From assembly GCA_046297935.1 (NCBI GenBank), contig JBKBHA010000005.1, positions 186,001 to 250,000 of the forward strand: 64,000 nucleotides of DNA, in the 5' to 3' direction. Shown here in pieces: positions 34,331 to 43,033 of this stretch (the first letter of the stretch is position 1; the number at the start of each line of letters is the position of its first letter). This stretch comes from CAYMZZ01 sp046297935 (GTDB lineage Bacteria; Bacteroidota; Bacteroidia; Chitinophagales; Chitinophagaceae). The notes beneath the pieces are model-generated. The model did not search any database. It was not told the DNA's origin and worked only from the letters and a program-made list of their open reading frames with translations. Both the position numbers and the translations under genes were made by a program.

Positions 34331-35026
34331 ATGCAAACCGCCACAACAACGGTTTTTCGGGTCGCCATGGCCGAAGACAATTCCGTAAACCGAAATACAT
34401 TTCTTCAGAAAATCAGGTTATCGAGCCGGATGCAGCTGGTGTTTACCGCTTCCAACGGTCACGAATGCCTTGAGGAGCTGAAAGGCCTGCCATTGAATAA
34501 TCTGCCTCAGGTTGTATTTATGGATCTCGAAATGCCTCAAATGAACGGCATCGAAGCTATCCGCCATGCCAAGGCTCTTTACCCACAAATTCATTTCATT
34601 GTTCTCACCGTATTCGACGACGACGAAAAAATATTCGAAGCAATCAGGTCCGGTGCCTCTGGCTACCTGTTGAAACATGAGCCCGCAGCCGTGCTGGAAG
34701 ATGCAATCGTAAATGTGCTCGAAACCGGCGGTGCCCCCATGAGTCCCGCCATTGCAAGAAAGGCCCTGCAATTGTTGAGTCGTAGTACCGACAATAACGA
34801 TGCGGCCAAAACAGAACAGTCCATGCCCGTCAACATTACTGATCGGGAAAAAGAGATCCTGCAACATATGGTGAATGGTTGGGATGCCAAAACCATTGCA
34901 GCACATCTGGATCTCAGCGTACTCACTGTTCGCAAACACATCGCCAATATATATGACAAACTGCATGTGAATTCGCGCGCCCAAATCATCACCCTGGCCC
35001 ACAAAAACAATTGGCTGGGGACGTAG
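34331..35026 (+). CDS. LuxR/NarL-family response regulator
   Basis: 231 residues: receiver with Asp15-16 region (AEDN), phospho-acceptor Asp65 in VVFMDLEMPQMNG and Lys in LLKHEP, and a C-terminal LuxR helix-turn-helix (ITDREKEILQHMVNG ... LTVRKHIANIYDKLHVNSR). Partner of the TPR kinase upstream. The stop codon lies inside a 28-bp palindrome that begins at 35023. Confidence 0.93.
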   Translation: MQTATTTVFRVAMAEDNSVNRNTFLQKIRLSSRMQLVFTASNGHECLEELKGLPLNNLPQVVFMDLEMPQMNGIEAIRHAKALYPQIHFIVLTVFDDDEKIFEAIRSGASGYLLKHEPAAVLEDAIVNVLETGGAPMSPAIARKALQLLSRSTDNNDAAKTEQSMPVNITDREKEILQHMVNGWDAKTIAAHLDLSVLTVRKHIANIYDKLHVNSRAQIITLAHKNNWLGT

Positions 35027-35068
35027 AGACGCCATGCATGGCGTCTCTACGAGGCATGGCGTCTCTAC
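35023..35068. repeat. 28-bp perfect palindrome plus an extra arm copy
   Basis: 35023-35050 is a perfect palindrome beginning GTAGAGACGCCATG and ending with its reverse complement. 35051-35068 then repeats most of the right arm (GGCATGGCGTCTCTAC). The unit GTAGAGACGC is of the type found as a dispersed intergenic repeat in Bacteroidota. It overlaps the stop codon of the regulator gene and precedes pyrH. Confidence 0.85.
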
Positions 35069-35113
35069 GCCTTGTACAATTTCCCTATCTTCGCTGCGCA
35101 AAAAATCACAAAC

Positions 35114-35827
35114 ATGCTTCCTAAATACAAACGTATTCTGTTGAAATTGTCGGGTGAGTCGCTGATGGGTGATAAGAATTTTGGAATGGACTCGACGGTG
35201 ATTGCTCAATACGCCCTTGACATCAAATCGATCACCGATCTGGGTGTGCAGGTGGCTATTGTGATTGGAGGCGGTAATATTTACCGGGGTATGAATGAGG
35301 CAGAAACGGGTATTGAACGCGCTCATGGCGACTATATGGGCATGTTGGCCACCGTTATCAACGGCATGGCCCTGCAGGCTGGTCTGGAGCGGGTAGGGGT
35401 GTACACCCGTTTGCAGAGCGCCATCAAAATGGAACAGATTGCAGAACCTTATATCCGACGCCGTGCAATCCGTCACGTTGAAAAAGGGCGCGTAGTGATT
35501 TTCGGAGCTGGTACTGGTAACCCCTATTTCACCACCGACACCGCTGGCTCACTTCGCGCTATTGAAATAAATGCGGATGTTATTCTGAAGGGAACCCGCG
35601 TGGATGGAATCTATACCGCTGATCCGGAAAAGGATCCTACGGCTACTAAATACGAAACGGTCAGCTTTCAGGAATGCCTGTCGCAGAACCTCCGCGTAAT
35701 GGATATGACCGCCTTTACACTTTGCATGGAAAATAATCTCCCTATTATCGTTTTCGACATGAACAAGGAAGGAAATCTTCGTCGTGTTGTAACCGGTGAA
35801 AAAGTTGGCACCCTCGTTCGCGGTTAG
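35114..35827 (+). CDS. pyrH: UMP kinase
   Basis: 237 residues starting at 35114 (MLPKYKRILLKLSGESLMG), the usual UMP kinase beginning. Amino-acid kinase family motifs: VIGGGNIYRG, GDYMGMLATVINGMAL, FGAGTGNPYFTTDTA and GTRVDGIYTADPEKDP. It phosphorylates UMP to UDP for nucleotide and peptidoglycan precursor supply. In many bacteria pyrH sits directly after tsf; here the two-component pair is inserted between them. Confidence 0.97.
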   Translation: MLPKYKRILLKLSGESLMGDKNFGMDSTVIAQYALDIKSITDLGVQVAIVIGGGNIYRGMNEAETGIERAHGDYMGMLATVINGMALQAGLERVGVYTRLQSAIKMEQIAEPYIRRRAIRHVEKGRVVIFGAGTGNPYFTTDTAGSLRAIEINADVILKGTRVDGIYTADPEKDPTATKYETVSFQECLSQNLRVMDMTAFTLCMENNLPIIVFDMNKEGNLRRVVTGEKVGTLVRG

Positions 35828-35875
35828 TATTAGCAAGCTGAAGCGCTCACAGATAATCGGGCAGCCTACCGGCGT

Positions 35876-36139
35876 CGTGAAACGTGAGACGTGAAAGGTG
35901 AAACGTGAGACATGAAATTTGACTCTATATATCTGCGTAAATCTGTGTAAAAATCTGCGCAAATCTGCGGGAACAGAACTGTTGCGCCTGAAGTCAATTT
36001 ACTTGTGTTCCAGCAGATTTCCAGGAAGAAACAGCCTGCACCTCTCACCTTTCACGTTTCACGTTTCACGTCTCACGTCTCACCTTTCACCTCTCACCTC
36101 TCACCTCTCACCTCTCACCTCTCACCTTTCACCTTTCAC
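35876..36139. repeat. Inverted heptamer arrays (YTCACST)
   Basis: The left arm (35876-35917) holds six units such as GTGAAAC and GTGAGAC. The right arm (36040-36139) holds about 14 units of the complementary heptamer YTCACST (TTCACGT, CTCACCT and similar). The arms can pair as one long irregular hairpin that encloses another repeat at 35931-36022. There is no gene from 35828 to 36445; after 36140 I see nothing recognisable until the next gene. Confidence 0.85.
35931..36022. repeat. Degraded copy of the 58.4-kb inverted repeat
   Basis: 35947-35981 is identical over 35 bp to part of the left arm at 58454-58488 (AAATCTGCGGGAACAGAACTG and preceding bases). The matching right arm is decayed (TGTTCCAGCAGATTT near 36006-36020). 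It shows that the element is present at least twice in this window. Confidence 0.85.
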
Positions 36140-36445
36140 CCTGGCAGCCGTTCCCTTCATAATCGTAAAAACACGTATACCTACCGGCTTACCGGCACAA
36201 ACAGGACTTGATTTTTGATCGATCTATTTGACCTTCATACAGCTGCAAGCCTGTAGACCGACAACCAAAAACGGGGCCTTCAACCCAGTCCCAAAATTCT
36301 GCAAAAGAATTTTCTTCATTTTGTGCCTCACGCTTTTATATTTTGAATATAGCGATTATCTTGCGCTAACATTCCCTCCTATTGTGAAAAACGAATAACC
36401 GGTATCCGGGTATTGACCTAATTTTCACCGTTAATAAATCACATA

Positions 36446-37750
36446 ATGGCCGCCACCCTAAATCTTTCCATCCTGGAAATCGTGTTATTGTTGTTTGGGG
36501 CGATAATTCTGGGAATCACTATTCATTTTTTCATCGCCAGTCGACGTAATCTCCGTGCCACTACCGAGGAAATGGAAAAGTCCAGCTTCGCCCGCGACGA
36601 ATGGAAGCTGCGTTATTTCAACGATATGGAAGCACGCGACAAAGAATTGAGCCAATTGAAGGCCGCGTTGCAGGAGTCGGAAGAAAACAGCCGCATTTAT
36701 AACATGGAGCTCGACGAAGTACGAAAGGAAAGTCGACTCATAAAAGTGGAGCTTGAAAATGCGCGTCGCGCATCACGGGAGCAGCCGGGTTCGGATGAAC
36801 TGGTTGCTGATCTCGAAAAAGAAATTCAACGCCTTCAGCTTGAATTGCAGGTATCGCGATCCTCGCAGAACCGCCTTAGCGAACAGGAAACACAGGTGTC
36901 TTCGCTCGAGTCGAAAATACGTGGCCTCGAGCTGGAATTGAAAGAGGCGCTGGTTGCCCAGAGCAAGATACAGGAACAACAGGTATTGATCGATGAGCTT
37001 CGGCAGGAACTGCGCCGCATACGGGTGGAGCTGGAAGATGAACGTAACCGCCAACCCGAGCCGGTAGCCGTTCAGGAAAAGCCCGATTATCTCGAACAGT
37101 TGCGCCAGGCTCAGAACAGCCTTGCCGAACATAACCAGAAAATCAACGAGCTGCTGGGAAATATCGACATCATTAAGGAAAAAGAGGAGAAGGAAAGGGA
37201 AATGCTTCGCAGCAATGAAGAGCTGTTCAGTCAACTTGAAGCCATGCGGAACAAGCTGGGTGAAAAAGAAAAGGAAATTCAGCATGTACGCCAGCAACAG
37301 GAACTGACCCAGGAGATGAGCAAGATGCTCGACAATGCATACAACGAGTTCAACACACTTCAAACCAAAATACAAAAGCTCGAGTCGCAACTAACTGCCG
37401 CTAAAATGGTGAACCTGGAGGTGGAAGACCTGCGCGAGGATCAGATCAGGATGCAGCGCGACCTTGATGAACAGCGTACACGTGCTGCCCGTTTGTTGAC
37501 GGAAAACCAGCAATTGCAGAACCTGCTTAGTGAAACAGAAAACAAGCTGCGCGAAGCAAACACACAAAGAATGCAATTGCAGAAGCGCGTCAGCTATCTG
37601 GAAGAGCTCAATGCCGATCTTCATATTGTATCAGAGGCCAACAAAAAACTCGAAAATCAACTGCGCCGCGTAAGCGAACTCGAAAGCATGCTGAACGTAG
37701 TGTCCGAGGAGCGTGACCAGTTGATGCGTAAACAATCGGGTCAGGCCTGA
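36446..37750 (+). CDS. Membrane-anchored long coiled-coil protein
   Basis: 434 residues: an N-terminal membrane helix (about 9-31) followed by almost continuous coiled coil from about residue 38 to the end, rich in Glu, Gln, Arg and Leu heptads. It has no enzymatic domain. The layout suggests a cytoplasmic filament or spacer attached to the inner membrane. It has no operon partner: a repeat region lies upstream and a hairpin lies between it and pdxH. Family not recognised. Confidence 0.8.
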   Translation: MAATLNLSILEIVLLLFGAIILGITIHFFIASRRNLRATTEEMEKSSFARDEWKLRYFNDMEARDKELSQLKAALQESEENSRIYNMELDEVRKESRLIKVELENARRASREQPGSDELVADLEKEIQRLQLELQVSRSSQNRLSEQETQVSSLESKIRGLELELKEALVAQSKIQEQQVLIDELRQELRRIRVELEDERNRQPEPVAVQEKPDYLEQLRQAQNSLAEHNQKINELLGNIDIIKEKEEKEREMLRSNEELFSQLEAMRNKLGEKEKEIQHVRQQQELTQEMSKMLDNAYNEFNTLQTKIQKLESQLTAAKMVNLEVEDLREDQIRMQRDLDEQRTRAARLLTENQQLQNLLSETENKLREANTQRMQLQKRVSYLEELNADLHIVSEANKKLENQLRRVSELESMLNVVSEERDQLMRKQSGQA

Positions 37751-37824
37751 ATGAATGCGACTGACGAAAATCAGCCGAAAACAGTTCATATATAGACGGG
37801 ATTCTATTGCATTTATACGAAATT

Positions 37825-37849
37825 TGCCGGTACTAAACCGGCATTTTTT
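37825..37849 (+). terminator. Hairpin with T6 tail directly before the pdxH start codon
   Basis: TGCCGG (37825-37830) pairs with CCGGCA (37838-37843) and is followed by TTTTTT (37844-37849); the ATG of pdxH begins at 37850. It can serve as terminator for the coiled-coil gene, or as a hairpin in the pdxH leader. Confidence 0.6.
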
Positions 37850-38494
37850 ATGAACAGGGATATTGCTTCTATCAGAAAAAACTATGCCCATAGCGAACTG
37901 ACCGAACAGGATGCAGCAACAGATCCGATTGTTCAATTCGACAAATGGTGGAAGGACGCGCTGGCTGCTGAAATCGACGAAGTGAATGCCATGACGCTGG
38001 CAACTGCCTCCTCCGACGGAGTACCCGCAGCGCGGATCGTACTGCTGAAGGAGTTTTCTTCTGAAGGCTTTGTTTTCTTTACCAACTACAACAGCTTTAA
38101 AGGACGCCAGCTCATGGAGAATCCGAAAGCATGCCTGGTATTTTTCTGGAAAGAACTGGAACGGCAGGTGCGCATAACCGGTCTGGTTCAAAAAGTAGAT
38201 GCAGCAGAAAGCGATGCTTACTTTCAGTCGCGCCCCGAAGGAAGCCGCATTGGCGCTTCCGTATCACCGCAAAGCCAGATCATCGAAAATCGGGAGTGGC
38301 TTGAAAACAAATGGAACGAAGCCGCAGGCGAGTGGAGCGGCAAGCCTATAGAACGACCCACACACTGGGGCGGATTCCGAGTAAAACCGGTACTCATCGA
38401 ATTCTGGCAGGGCCGGCCCTCCAGACTACATGACCGGCTGGAATATTCATTGCAGGAAAATGGCGGCTGGAAACGGGTGCGATTAGCACCGTGA
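37850..38494 (+). CDS. pdxH: Pyridoxamine 5'-phosphate oxidase
   Basis: 214 residues, full length. Landmarks: MTLATASSDGVPAARIVLLKEF, FVFFTNYNSFKGRQLMENP, RQVRITGLVQKV, SRPEGSRIGASVSPQSQ, WGGFRVKPVLIEFWQG and the C-terminal WKRVRLAP. It oxidises pyridoxamine or pyridoxine phosphate to PLP with FMN. It is convergent with the THX gene; the octamer hairpin lies between. Confidence 0.97.
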   Translation: MNRDIASIRKNYAHSELTEQDAATDPIVQFDKWWKDALAAEIDEVNAMTLATASSDGVPAARIVLLKEFSSEGFVFFTNYNSFKGRQLMENPKACLVFFWKELERQVRITGLVQKVDAAESDAYFQSRPEGSRIGASVSPQSQIIENREWLENKWNEAAGEWSGKPIERPTHWGGFRVKPVLIEFWQGRPSRLHDRLEYSLQENGGWKRVRLAP

Positions 38495-38499
38495 AAGAT

Positions 38500-38745
38500 A
38501 ATGTGCAAATGTGCAAATGTGAAAATGTGCAAATGTGAAAGGCAATGTGCAAATGTGAAAATGTGCAAATGTGCAAATGATCAATTCGGTAATGTGTTCA
38601 ATTGATAATGTGCTTTTTGCTAAGCATCAAATTATTGCATTATCGAATTAAGAAATTGATCATTTGCACATTTTCACATTTTCACACTTGCACATTCGCC
38701 GAAGGCGCCATTTGCACATTTCCACATTTGCACACTTGCACATTG
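38500..38745. repeat. Inverted octamer arrays (AAATGTGM) between convergent genes
   Basis: The left arm (38500-38585) is built of units such as AAATGTGC and AAATGTGA, and the right arm (38655-38745) of their complements (GCACATTT, TCACATTT). The centre also pairs (ATTGATC types). The arms end right beside the stop codons of pdxH and THX. A shorter copy is present at 48554-48630. Confidence 0.85.
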
Positions 38746-38748
38746 TTT

Positions 38749-38853
38749 TTAGGCTTTTTTCTTCGGCGCAGCCTTTTTCTTAGCAGGACGCGTTTTGCCG
38801 AATGAGCCTTTGAAGCGTTTGCCTTTTGCAGTTTTTTTATCTCCTCTTCCCAT
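38749..38853 (-). CDS. 30S ribosomal protein THX
   Basis: 34 codons plus TAA: starts MGRGDKKTAKGKRFKGSFGK and ends in Lys/Ala/Pro repeats (RPAKKKAAPKKKA). This is the Thx protein that fills a cavity in the small-subunit head, known from Thermus and found widely in Bacteroidota. It is very short and easily missed. It lies 64 bp from the HU gene on the same strand, so the two are probably co-transcribed. Confidence 0.88.
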   Translation of the reverse strand: MGRGDKKTAKGKRFKGSFGKTRPAKKKAAPKKKA

Positions 38854-38917
38854 GATGGTAATTTTTAGTTTAAACGTTTGTGTTATTATTTGTTAGTTGC
38901 ATTGAACCAGCCATCTG

Positions 38918-39187
38918 CTAGAGTTTTGCGGCCAGCTCTTTACCAGCTTTAAAACGGGCAACTTTCTTTGCCTTGATCTTGATTACTTCTTTGGTTTGAG
39001 GGTTACGGCCGTTACGCGCTTTTCGTTTGGATACGGAAAAAGTTCCAAAGCCAACAAGCGTAACTTTACCACCGCCTTTCAAAGTCTTTGCAACTGCCTC
39101 GGTAAAAGAATTCAGCGCTTCATTTGCCTGTGTCTTCGTGATACCTGCGTCCTCGGCGATTCTGGTAATTAATTCAGCTTTGTTCAT
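38918..39187 (-). CDS. HU-family DNA-binding protein
   Basis: 89 residues from the ATG at 39187; the longer frame adds residues inside the promoter. Typical HU: MNKAELITRIAEDAGITKTQANEALNSF start, GKVTLVGFGTFSVSKRKARNGRNPQT in the DNA-binding arms. It bends and compacts DNA as a dimer. It has a well-formed promoter and is followed by THX. Confidence 0.97.
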   Translation of the reverse strand: MNKAELITRIAEDAGITKTQANEALNSFTEAVAKTLKGGGKVTLVGFGTFSVSKRKARNGRNPQTKEVIKIKAKKVARFKAGKELAAKL

Positions 39188-39217
39188 AATGTGAGATTTA
39201 TTGTTTTTAAACGGCGA

Positions 39218-39251
39218 CAAAATTAGCCGCTTTTTGGCAGGGTCGAACAAA
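39218..39251 (-). promoter_or_regulatory. Promoter of the HU gene
   Basis: On the minus strand TTTG (39251-39248), a 22-bp spacer and TAATTTTG (39225-39218) match the Bacteroidota TTTG / TAnnTTTG pattern, 30 bp before the ATG. Confidence 0.7.
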
Positions 39252-39312
39252 AAATCAGTCTTTTTCTCAATGAAAATCGGCTGAAACCCGCTCCAGTAAA
39301 GGTTTTACACAC

Positions 39313-39618
39313 TCAATCCACAACTTGCAGTACCGACCGGAAGGCCACCACCTTATCGCCCCAGCGTTCAAGCGACTTTTTGCGCATTTCTGCGGCAAAT
39401 TCGCGAATGTATCGGTTGTAAAGGGCCTTGCTATCGGCATGATATTGCACGGCATAAGTTAGGCCCTCACTGATATCCACTTCAATCATCTGTAAAATCA
39501 CAGCATGGCTGAAGCACCTGGTTCCCTTAATTTCAGGAATATGTTCGTCGCGCATCCAATCCAGCCATTCGTCGGCAATGCTAAGGTCAACCTGGGTTGT
39601 TACGTTGTAAATAATCAT
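39313..39618 (-). CDS. DUF4286 family protein
   Basis: 101 residues, soluble, beta-alpha-beta layout (MIIYNVTTQVDLSIADEWLDWM ... TYAVQYHADSKALYNRYI). It matches the character of the DUF4286 family, small ferredoxin-like-fold proteins common in Bacteroidota, of unknown function. It is 50 bp from the DUF2339 gene upstream on the same strand. Confidence 0.8.
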   Translation of the reverse strand: MIIYNVTTQVDLSIADEWLDWMRDEHIPEIKGTRCFSHAVILQMIEVDISEGLTYAVQYHADSKALYNRYIREFAAEMRKKSLERWGDKVVAFRSVLQVVD

Positions 39619-39668
39619 GAGGTTCTTGAGGCAGGCAAATTACGCATATTCTCAACAGCACCCTTGCA

Positions 39669-42116
39669 TCATTTCTTTTCCGGCTCTGGTTGGCTGTCTT
39701 TTTCAGTATCGACCAGCATTGCCCTAATGCGCTGGTACATGAACGAAACGGTCAGCAATAATACTCCCAGTAAAATGAAGGAGGCAATTTTACCTCCGGG
39801 AGGAATATTACGGATATCGTACAAAAACAGTTTGGCCAGCGTAATGGTGAACAAAATGAGTGAAATAACTCTCAGAGGCTGGTACCTGTATCGCAGCCCC
39901 AGCCAGATCATCACAAACGAACACAAGGCCCATAGAATGCTTAGCTGCGCTTTGAAATACAGGTTTTGCCAACGGGGATGTAAGTCGGGATCGCTCAGAT
40001 AAAGGGCATGATTTATATGATATAATTCAGCACTTAGCAATACGATGACGCTGACTACTGCAAGCCAGGTAAACATTTTTTGATAATCCTTCCAGGCGGC
40101 TTCTGCAAACACCAGTAAATTTCGAATAAACAACCAGGCAAATGAAGCGGCCAACAAGGCGGATATCCAGTGCGCCACGAAATAACCCGGCGCACCCACC
40201 TCGTGGAGGTATGTATGCACTCGGGTGGTGAGGCCTGACAAAAACAGATAGCTGAAGATCACCATCAACGCTCCCGCCTGCAAAACAATCGGTCCGGATT
40301 GTTTTTTCCGGAGAAATAGAGCCACACCCAGTAGCGTTGCATACACATACATCTGAGCATACAACATCGACACAGGCGCATTCGGAAAGCGCAGGTTGAT
40401 CTGATAACAAAGTTCGATGAGGCCACCCAGCAAGAGTACGCCCACTGCAATATATTGCAAGGACACTGCAGGGTTTTTCAGAAACCTTTTATACACATCA
40501 TCTAATCTGTATCGCAAAACAATTAATCGATGTAGCAATAAACCACAGCTTACTCCTACCGTAGTCGTAAATGCCTGGTTGAAAAGGATGGGCATTTGGG
40601 TGGACGAATAACGATCGGCCCAAAGGAAAATTAACGATATCAGGCTGAGCAGTTGCAACAGGATAGAAGATCGGAATAGCAATTTTATTTGCGTTCTTGC
40701 AAACATAAAATGAAGCAGCACGGCCTGCGCACTCCAGAACAGTGTCGTTTGATGGCCCTCGAAATGGAGGAAGCCAAACAATGCCAGAAACGTTAGTCCC
40801 AGACCCGCGAGCAACCACACAAAGTCGCGGTCGACAATGGTGAAACGGTAAAAAAGCCATGCGGCAACTAGATTAAAAGCCGAAACTGCGAGTGTAAACC
40901 AGGCGCCGGCATCAGCTGTTGTCATATACGACACGGCCGTCATTCCTGCCGCATAATAGCCAATCTGCGTGCTTAGTACCAAAATGAAGTCGCCTGCAGC
41001 AAATTTTTTCCGCAGCCGTAAGTTGTTAATGGTATGCATGCCCATGAACAAAAGGAAAAAGGCAGTAGCGAATAACAGCGCATGTTCATAAGGGAAAGGT
41101 TTGGCGCCATTGAAAAAAAGTCTGTTGATCAGCCATCCGCCATACACAATGCTGGTACCTATCAAACAAATAATATTCACCGCCGGCCATTTCCTGAACC
41201 ACGACAATATGGTCATACCGGCACAAAGCACGATCAGGTATACAAACAAAGCCACATAATTATCCTGACCGGTACTAACCAGAAAAGGTGTGGCGAAGCC
41301 ACCAAGAGTTGCGAGAATCGCAATTTCCTGGCGGTTGTAGTAAAGCGCCATTAGCACTGCGAAGGCCGTTGTAAGCAGTAAAATAATGAAGGCAGCCTGC
41401 TGGCTGATCAACCCGTAGGCATGAAAAGCAAAGGCGATACTGAAATACAGAATTGCCAATCCGCCTCCCATCAACACCGAACTAAAGGCCCGGTAGCGGT
41501 TTCGGGTGCGATGAGCCAGTACGATAAGTGCAGCGCCACAGAGCAATCCAATGCTCACTCTTCCGAGCTCCGAGATCCAGTTGCGGTCAATGGCATATTT
41601 TACAAAAAAGGCGATGCCCAGCACCAGAACAGCAATCCCGATTTTGTTGGCAAGATTGCCGCCAATAAACTCTTCCAGATTTTCCCGGTCGGGGAGCCAG
41701 GCTGGTTTTTTGGGTGCTTTTTGATATTCCAATTGCCGGTCATCCCACTGATCATTTGGCCAACTCGCAGCTGTTGGCTTCTTTTCTACCGGGGCCACTT
41801 TTTCAGATAGGAATGGTTCTTTTTCAGGCTCTTTCTCTGGTTTAATCGGAGGTTCAATAAGGTCAGGGTAAACGGAAGGAGCAATGGGTTCCGGAATTAC
41901 AACCGGTTCCGGAGCCGGGGGAATAGGGTCGGGTTCCCGCCTGGTTTCAACTGGTGCCTGTTTTTGCTTTTCATTGAGGGACCTGGTTAAGTTATTAACG
42001 CTTTCAATCAATTGCTCAATCGTACGCTGTTGCGTGTTGATCTTCACGTTAACGATGATCATGAGCAACAGCAATACAACAGGTATCAGTACAACAAGCG
42101 CAATCAACAGGTCCAT
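39669..42116 (-). CDS. DUF2339 large polytopic membrane protein
   Basis: 815 residues. A first membrane helix and a short coiled coil are followed by a Pro/Glu-rich stretch (about 65-110), then the segment EEFIGGNLANKIGIAVLVLGIAFFVKYAI, the hallmark of DUF2339, and more than 20 hydrophobic helices to the end. It sits in the inner membrane; function unknown. It begins 4 bp after the xth stop codon, so it is co-transcribed with that gene. Confidence 0.88.
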   Translation of the reverse strand: MDLLIALVVLIPVVLLLLMIIVNVKINTQQRTIEQLIESVNNLTRSLNEKQKQAPVETRREPDPIPPAPEPVVIPEPIAPSVYPDLIEPPIKPEKEPEKEPFLSEKVAPVEKKPTAASWPNDQWDDRQLEYQKAPKKPAWLPDRENLEEFIGGNLANKIGIAVLVLGIAFFVKYAIDRNWISELGRVSIGLLCGAALIVLAHRTRNRYRAFSSVLMGGGLAILYFSIAFAFHAYGLISQQAAFIILLLTTAFAVLMALYYNRQEIAILATLGGFATPFLVSTGQDNYVALFVYLIVLCAGMTILSWFRKWPAVNIICLIGTSIVYGGWLINRLFFNGAKPFPYEHALLFATAFFLLFMGMHTINNLRLRKKFAAGDFILVLSTQIGYYAAGMTAVSYMTTADAGAWFTLAVSAFNLVAAWLFYRFTIVDRDFVWLLAGLGLTFLALFGFLHFEGHQTTLFWSAQAVLLHFMFARTQIKLLFRSSILLQLLSLISLIFLWADRYSSTQMPILFNQAFTTTVGVSCGLLLHRLIVLRYRLDDVYKRFLKNPAVSLQYIAVGVLLLGGLIELCYQINLRFPNAPVSMLYAQMYVYATLLGVALFLRKKQSGPIVLQAGALMVIFSYLFLSGLTTRVHTYLHEVGAPGYFVAHWISALLAASFAWLFIRNLLVFAEAAWKDYQKMFTWLAVVSVIVLLSAELYHINHALYLSDPDLHPRWQNLYFKAQLSILWALCSFVMIWLGLRYRYQPLRVISLILFTITLAKLFLYDIRNIPPGGKIASFILLGVLLLTVSFMYQRIRAMLVDTEKDSQPEPEKK

Positions 42117-42120
42117 GGCC

Positions 42121-42906
42121 TTATTTTTTTCTGGATGCCTTCCACTTTATTTCCAGATAAACCGGACAGTGGTCACTGTGTTTAATGTCGGGATATATTT
42201 CAGCATCAGTGATCTGGCTTTTCAGTGGTTCTGTTACATTGATGTAGTCAATACGCCAGCCCTTATTATTTAAGCGTACGGAAGGGAAACGCTGACTCCA
42301 CCAACTGTAGCGATGTGGTTCAGGGTGAAACTTTCTAAACGTGTCAATCCATCCGCTCTCAAAAAAACGCGTCATCCATTCGCGCTCTTCCGGCAGGAAC
42401 CCGCTCGACTTTTTGTTGCCCTTTGGATCATGAATGTCTATTTCCTGGTGGGCAATGTTGTAGTCGCCACAAAGTATAAGTTTGGGATGCTTTTTTTTCA
42501 GCTCATTCAGATAGGCAAACAATTCATCGAGCCATACGTATTTGTATTGTTGCCTCTCGTCACCACTGGTACCCGAAGGGAAATACGCATTGATCAGGCG
42601 GGTGTCACCAAAGTCGAGCTGAATTACACGTCCTTCATCATCACTGATCTGGTGGCCGGTACCATAGCTAACGTGATCGGGTAAAATGCGGGTTAAAACA
42701 GCTACACCACTATATCCCTTTTTTTGCGCGCTGAACCAATAATCGTGATAACCCAGATCATTGAACACGGTATGATCCACATTGGCTTTTTCCGCCTTTG
42801 TTTCCTGCAAACAGATTACGTCGGCCGGATTGGTTTTTAACCATTCTATAAAACCTTTATTGATGGCAGCACGAATGCCGTTGACGTTGTAACTGATGAT
42901 TCGCAT
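42121..42906 (-). CDS. xth: Exodeoxyribonuclease III
   Basis: 261 residues from MRIISYNVNGIRAA (an in-frame upstream Met adds 17 residues not typical of the family). Catalytic landmarks: Glu in VICLQETKA, the Tyr/Asp region GDYNIAHQEIDIHDPKGNKKSSGF and the final SDHCPVYLEI with the catalytic Asp-His. It repairs abasic sites in DNA. First gene of the xth-DUF2339 pair, divergent from the LOG gene. Confidence 0.95.
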   Translation of the reverse strand: MRIISYNVNGIRAAINKGFIEWLKTNPADVICLQETKAEKANVDHTVFNDLGYHDYWFSAQKKGYSGVAVLTRILPDHVSYGTGHQISDDEGRVIQLDFGDTRLINAYFPSGTSGDERQQYKYVWLDELFAYLNELKKKHPKLILCGDYNIAHQEIDIHDPKGNKKSSGFLPEEREWMTRFFESGWIDTFRKFHPEPHRYSWWSQRFPSVRLNNKGWRIDYINVTEPLKSQITDAEIYPDIKHSDHCPVYLEIKWKASRKK

Positions 42907-42990
42907 TAACTCATTGTTTGTTGCCGAAAGTAACAGATTTTTCTGTGATACGGGCATGTGTTTGCGTCAACAAAGCCGCCGATAATTCGT

Positions 42991-42998
42991 TATTTTTG
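42991..42998 (+). promoter_or_regulatory. Candidate -7 element of the LOG gene
   Basis: TATTTTTG matches TAnnTTTG, 35 bp before the ATG at 43034. A TTTG at 42961 is 26 bp upstream, slightly too far. Confidence 0.45.
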
Positions 42999-43033
42999 GA
43001 ATTGGAGTTAACAAGGCCAGGAAATTTAAGCTT

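Noticed and set aside
34418..35476. 352-residue minus-strand frame across the LuxR regulator and pyrH
   Set aside because: Runs antisense through two real genes and the palindrome between them.
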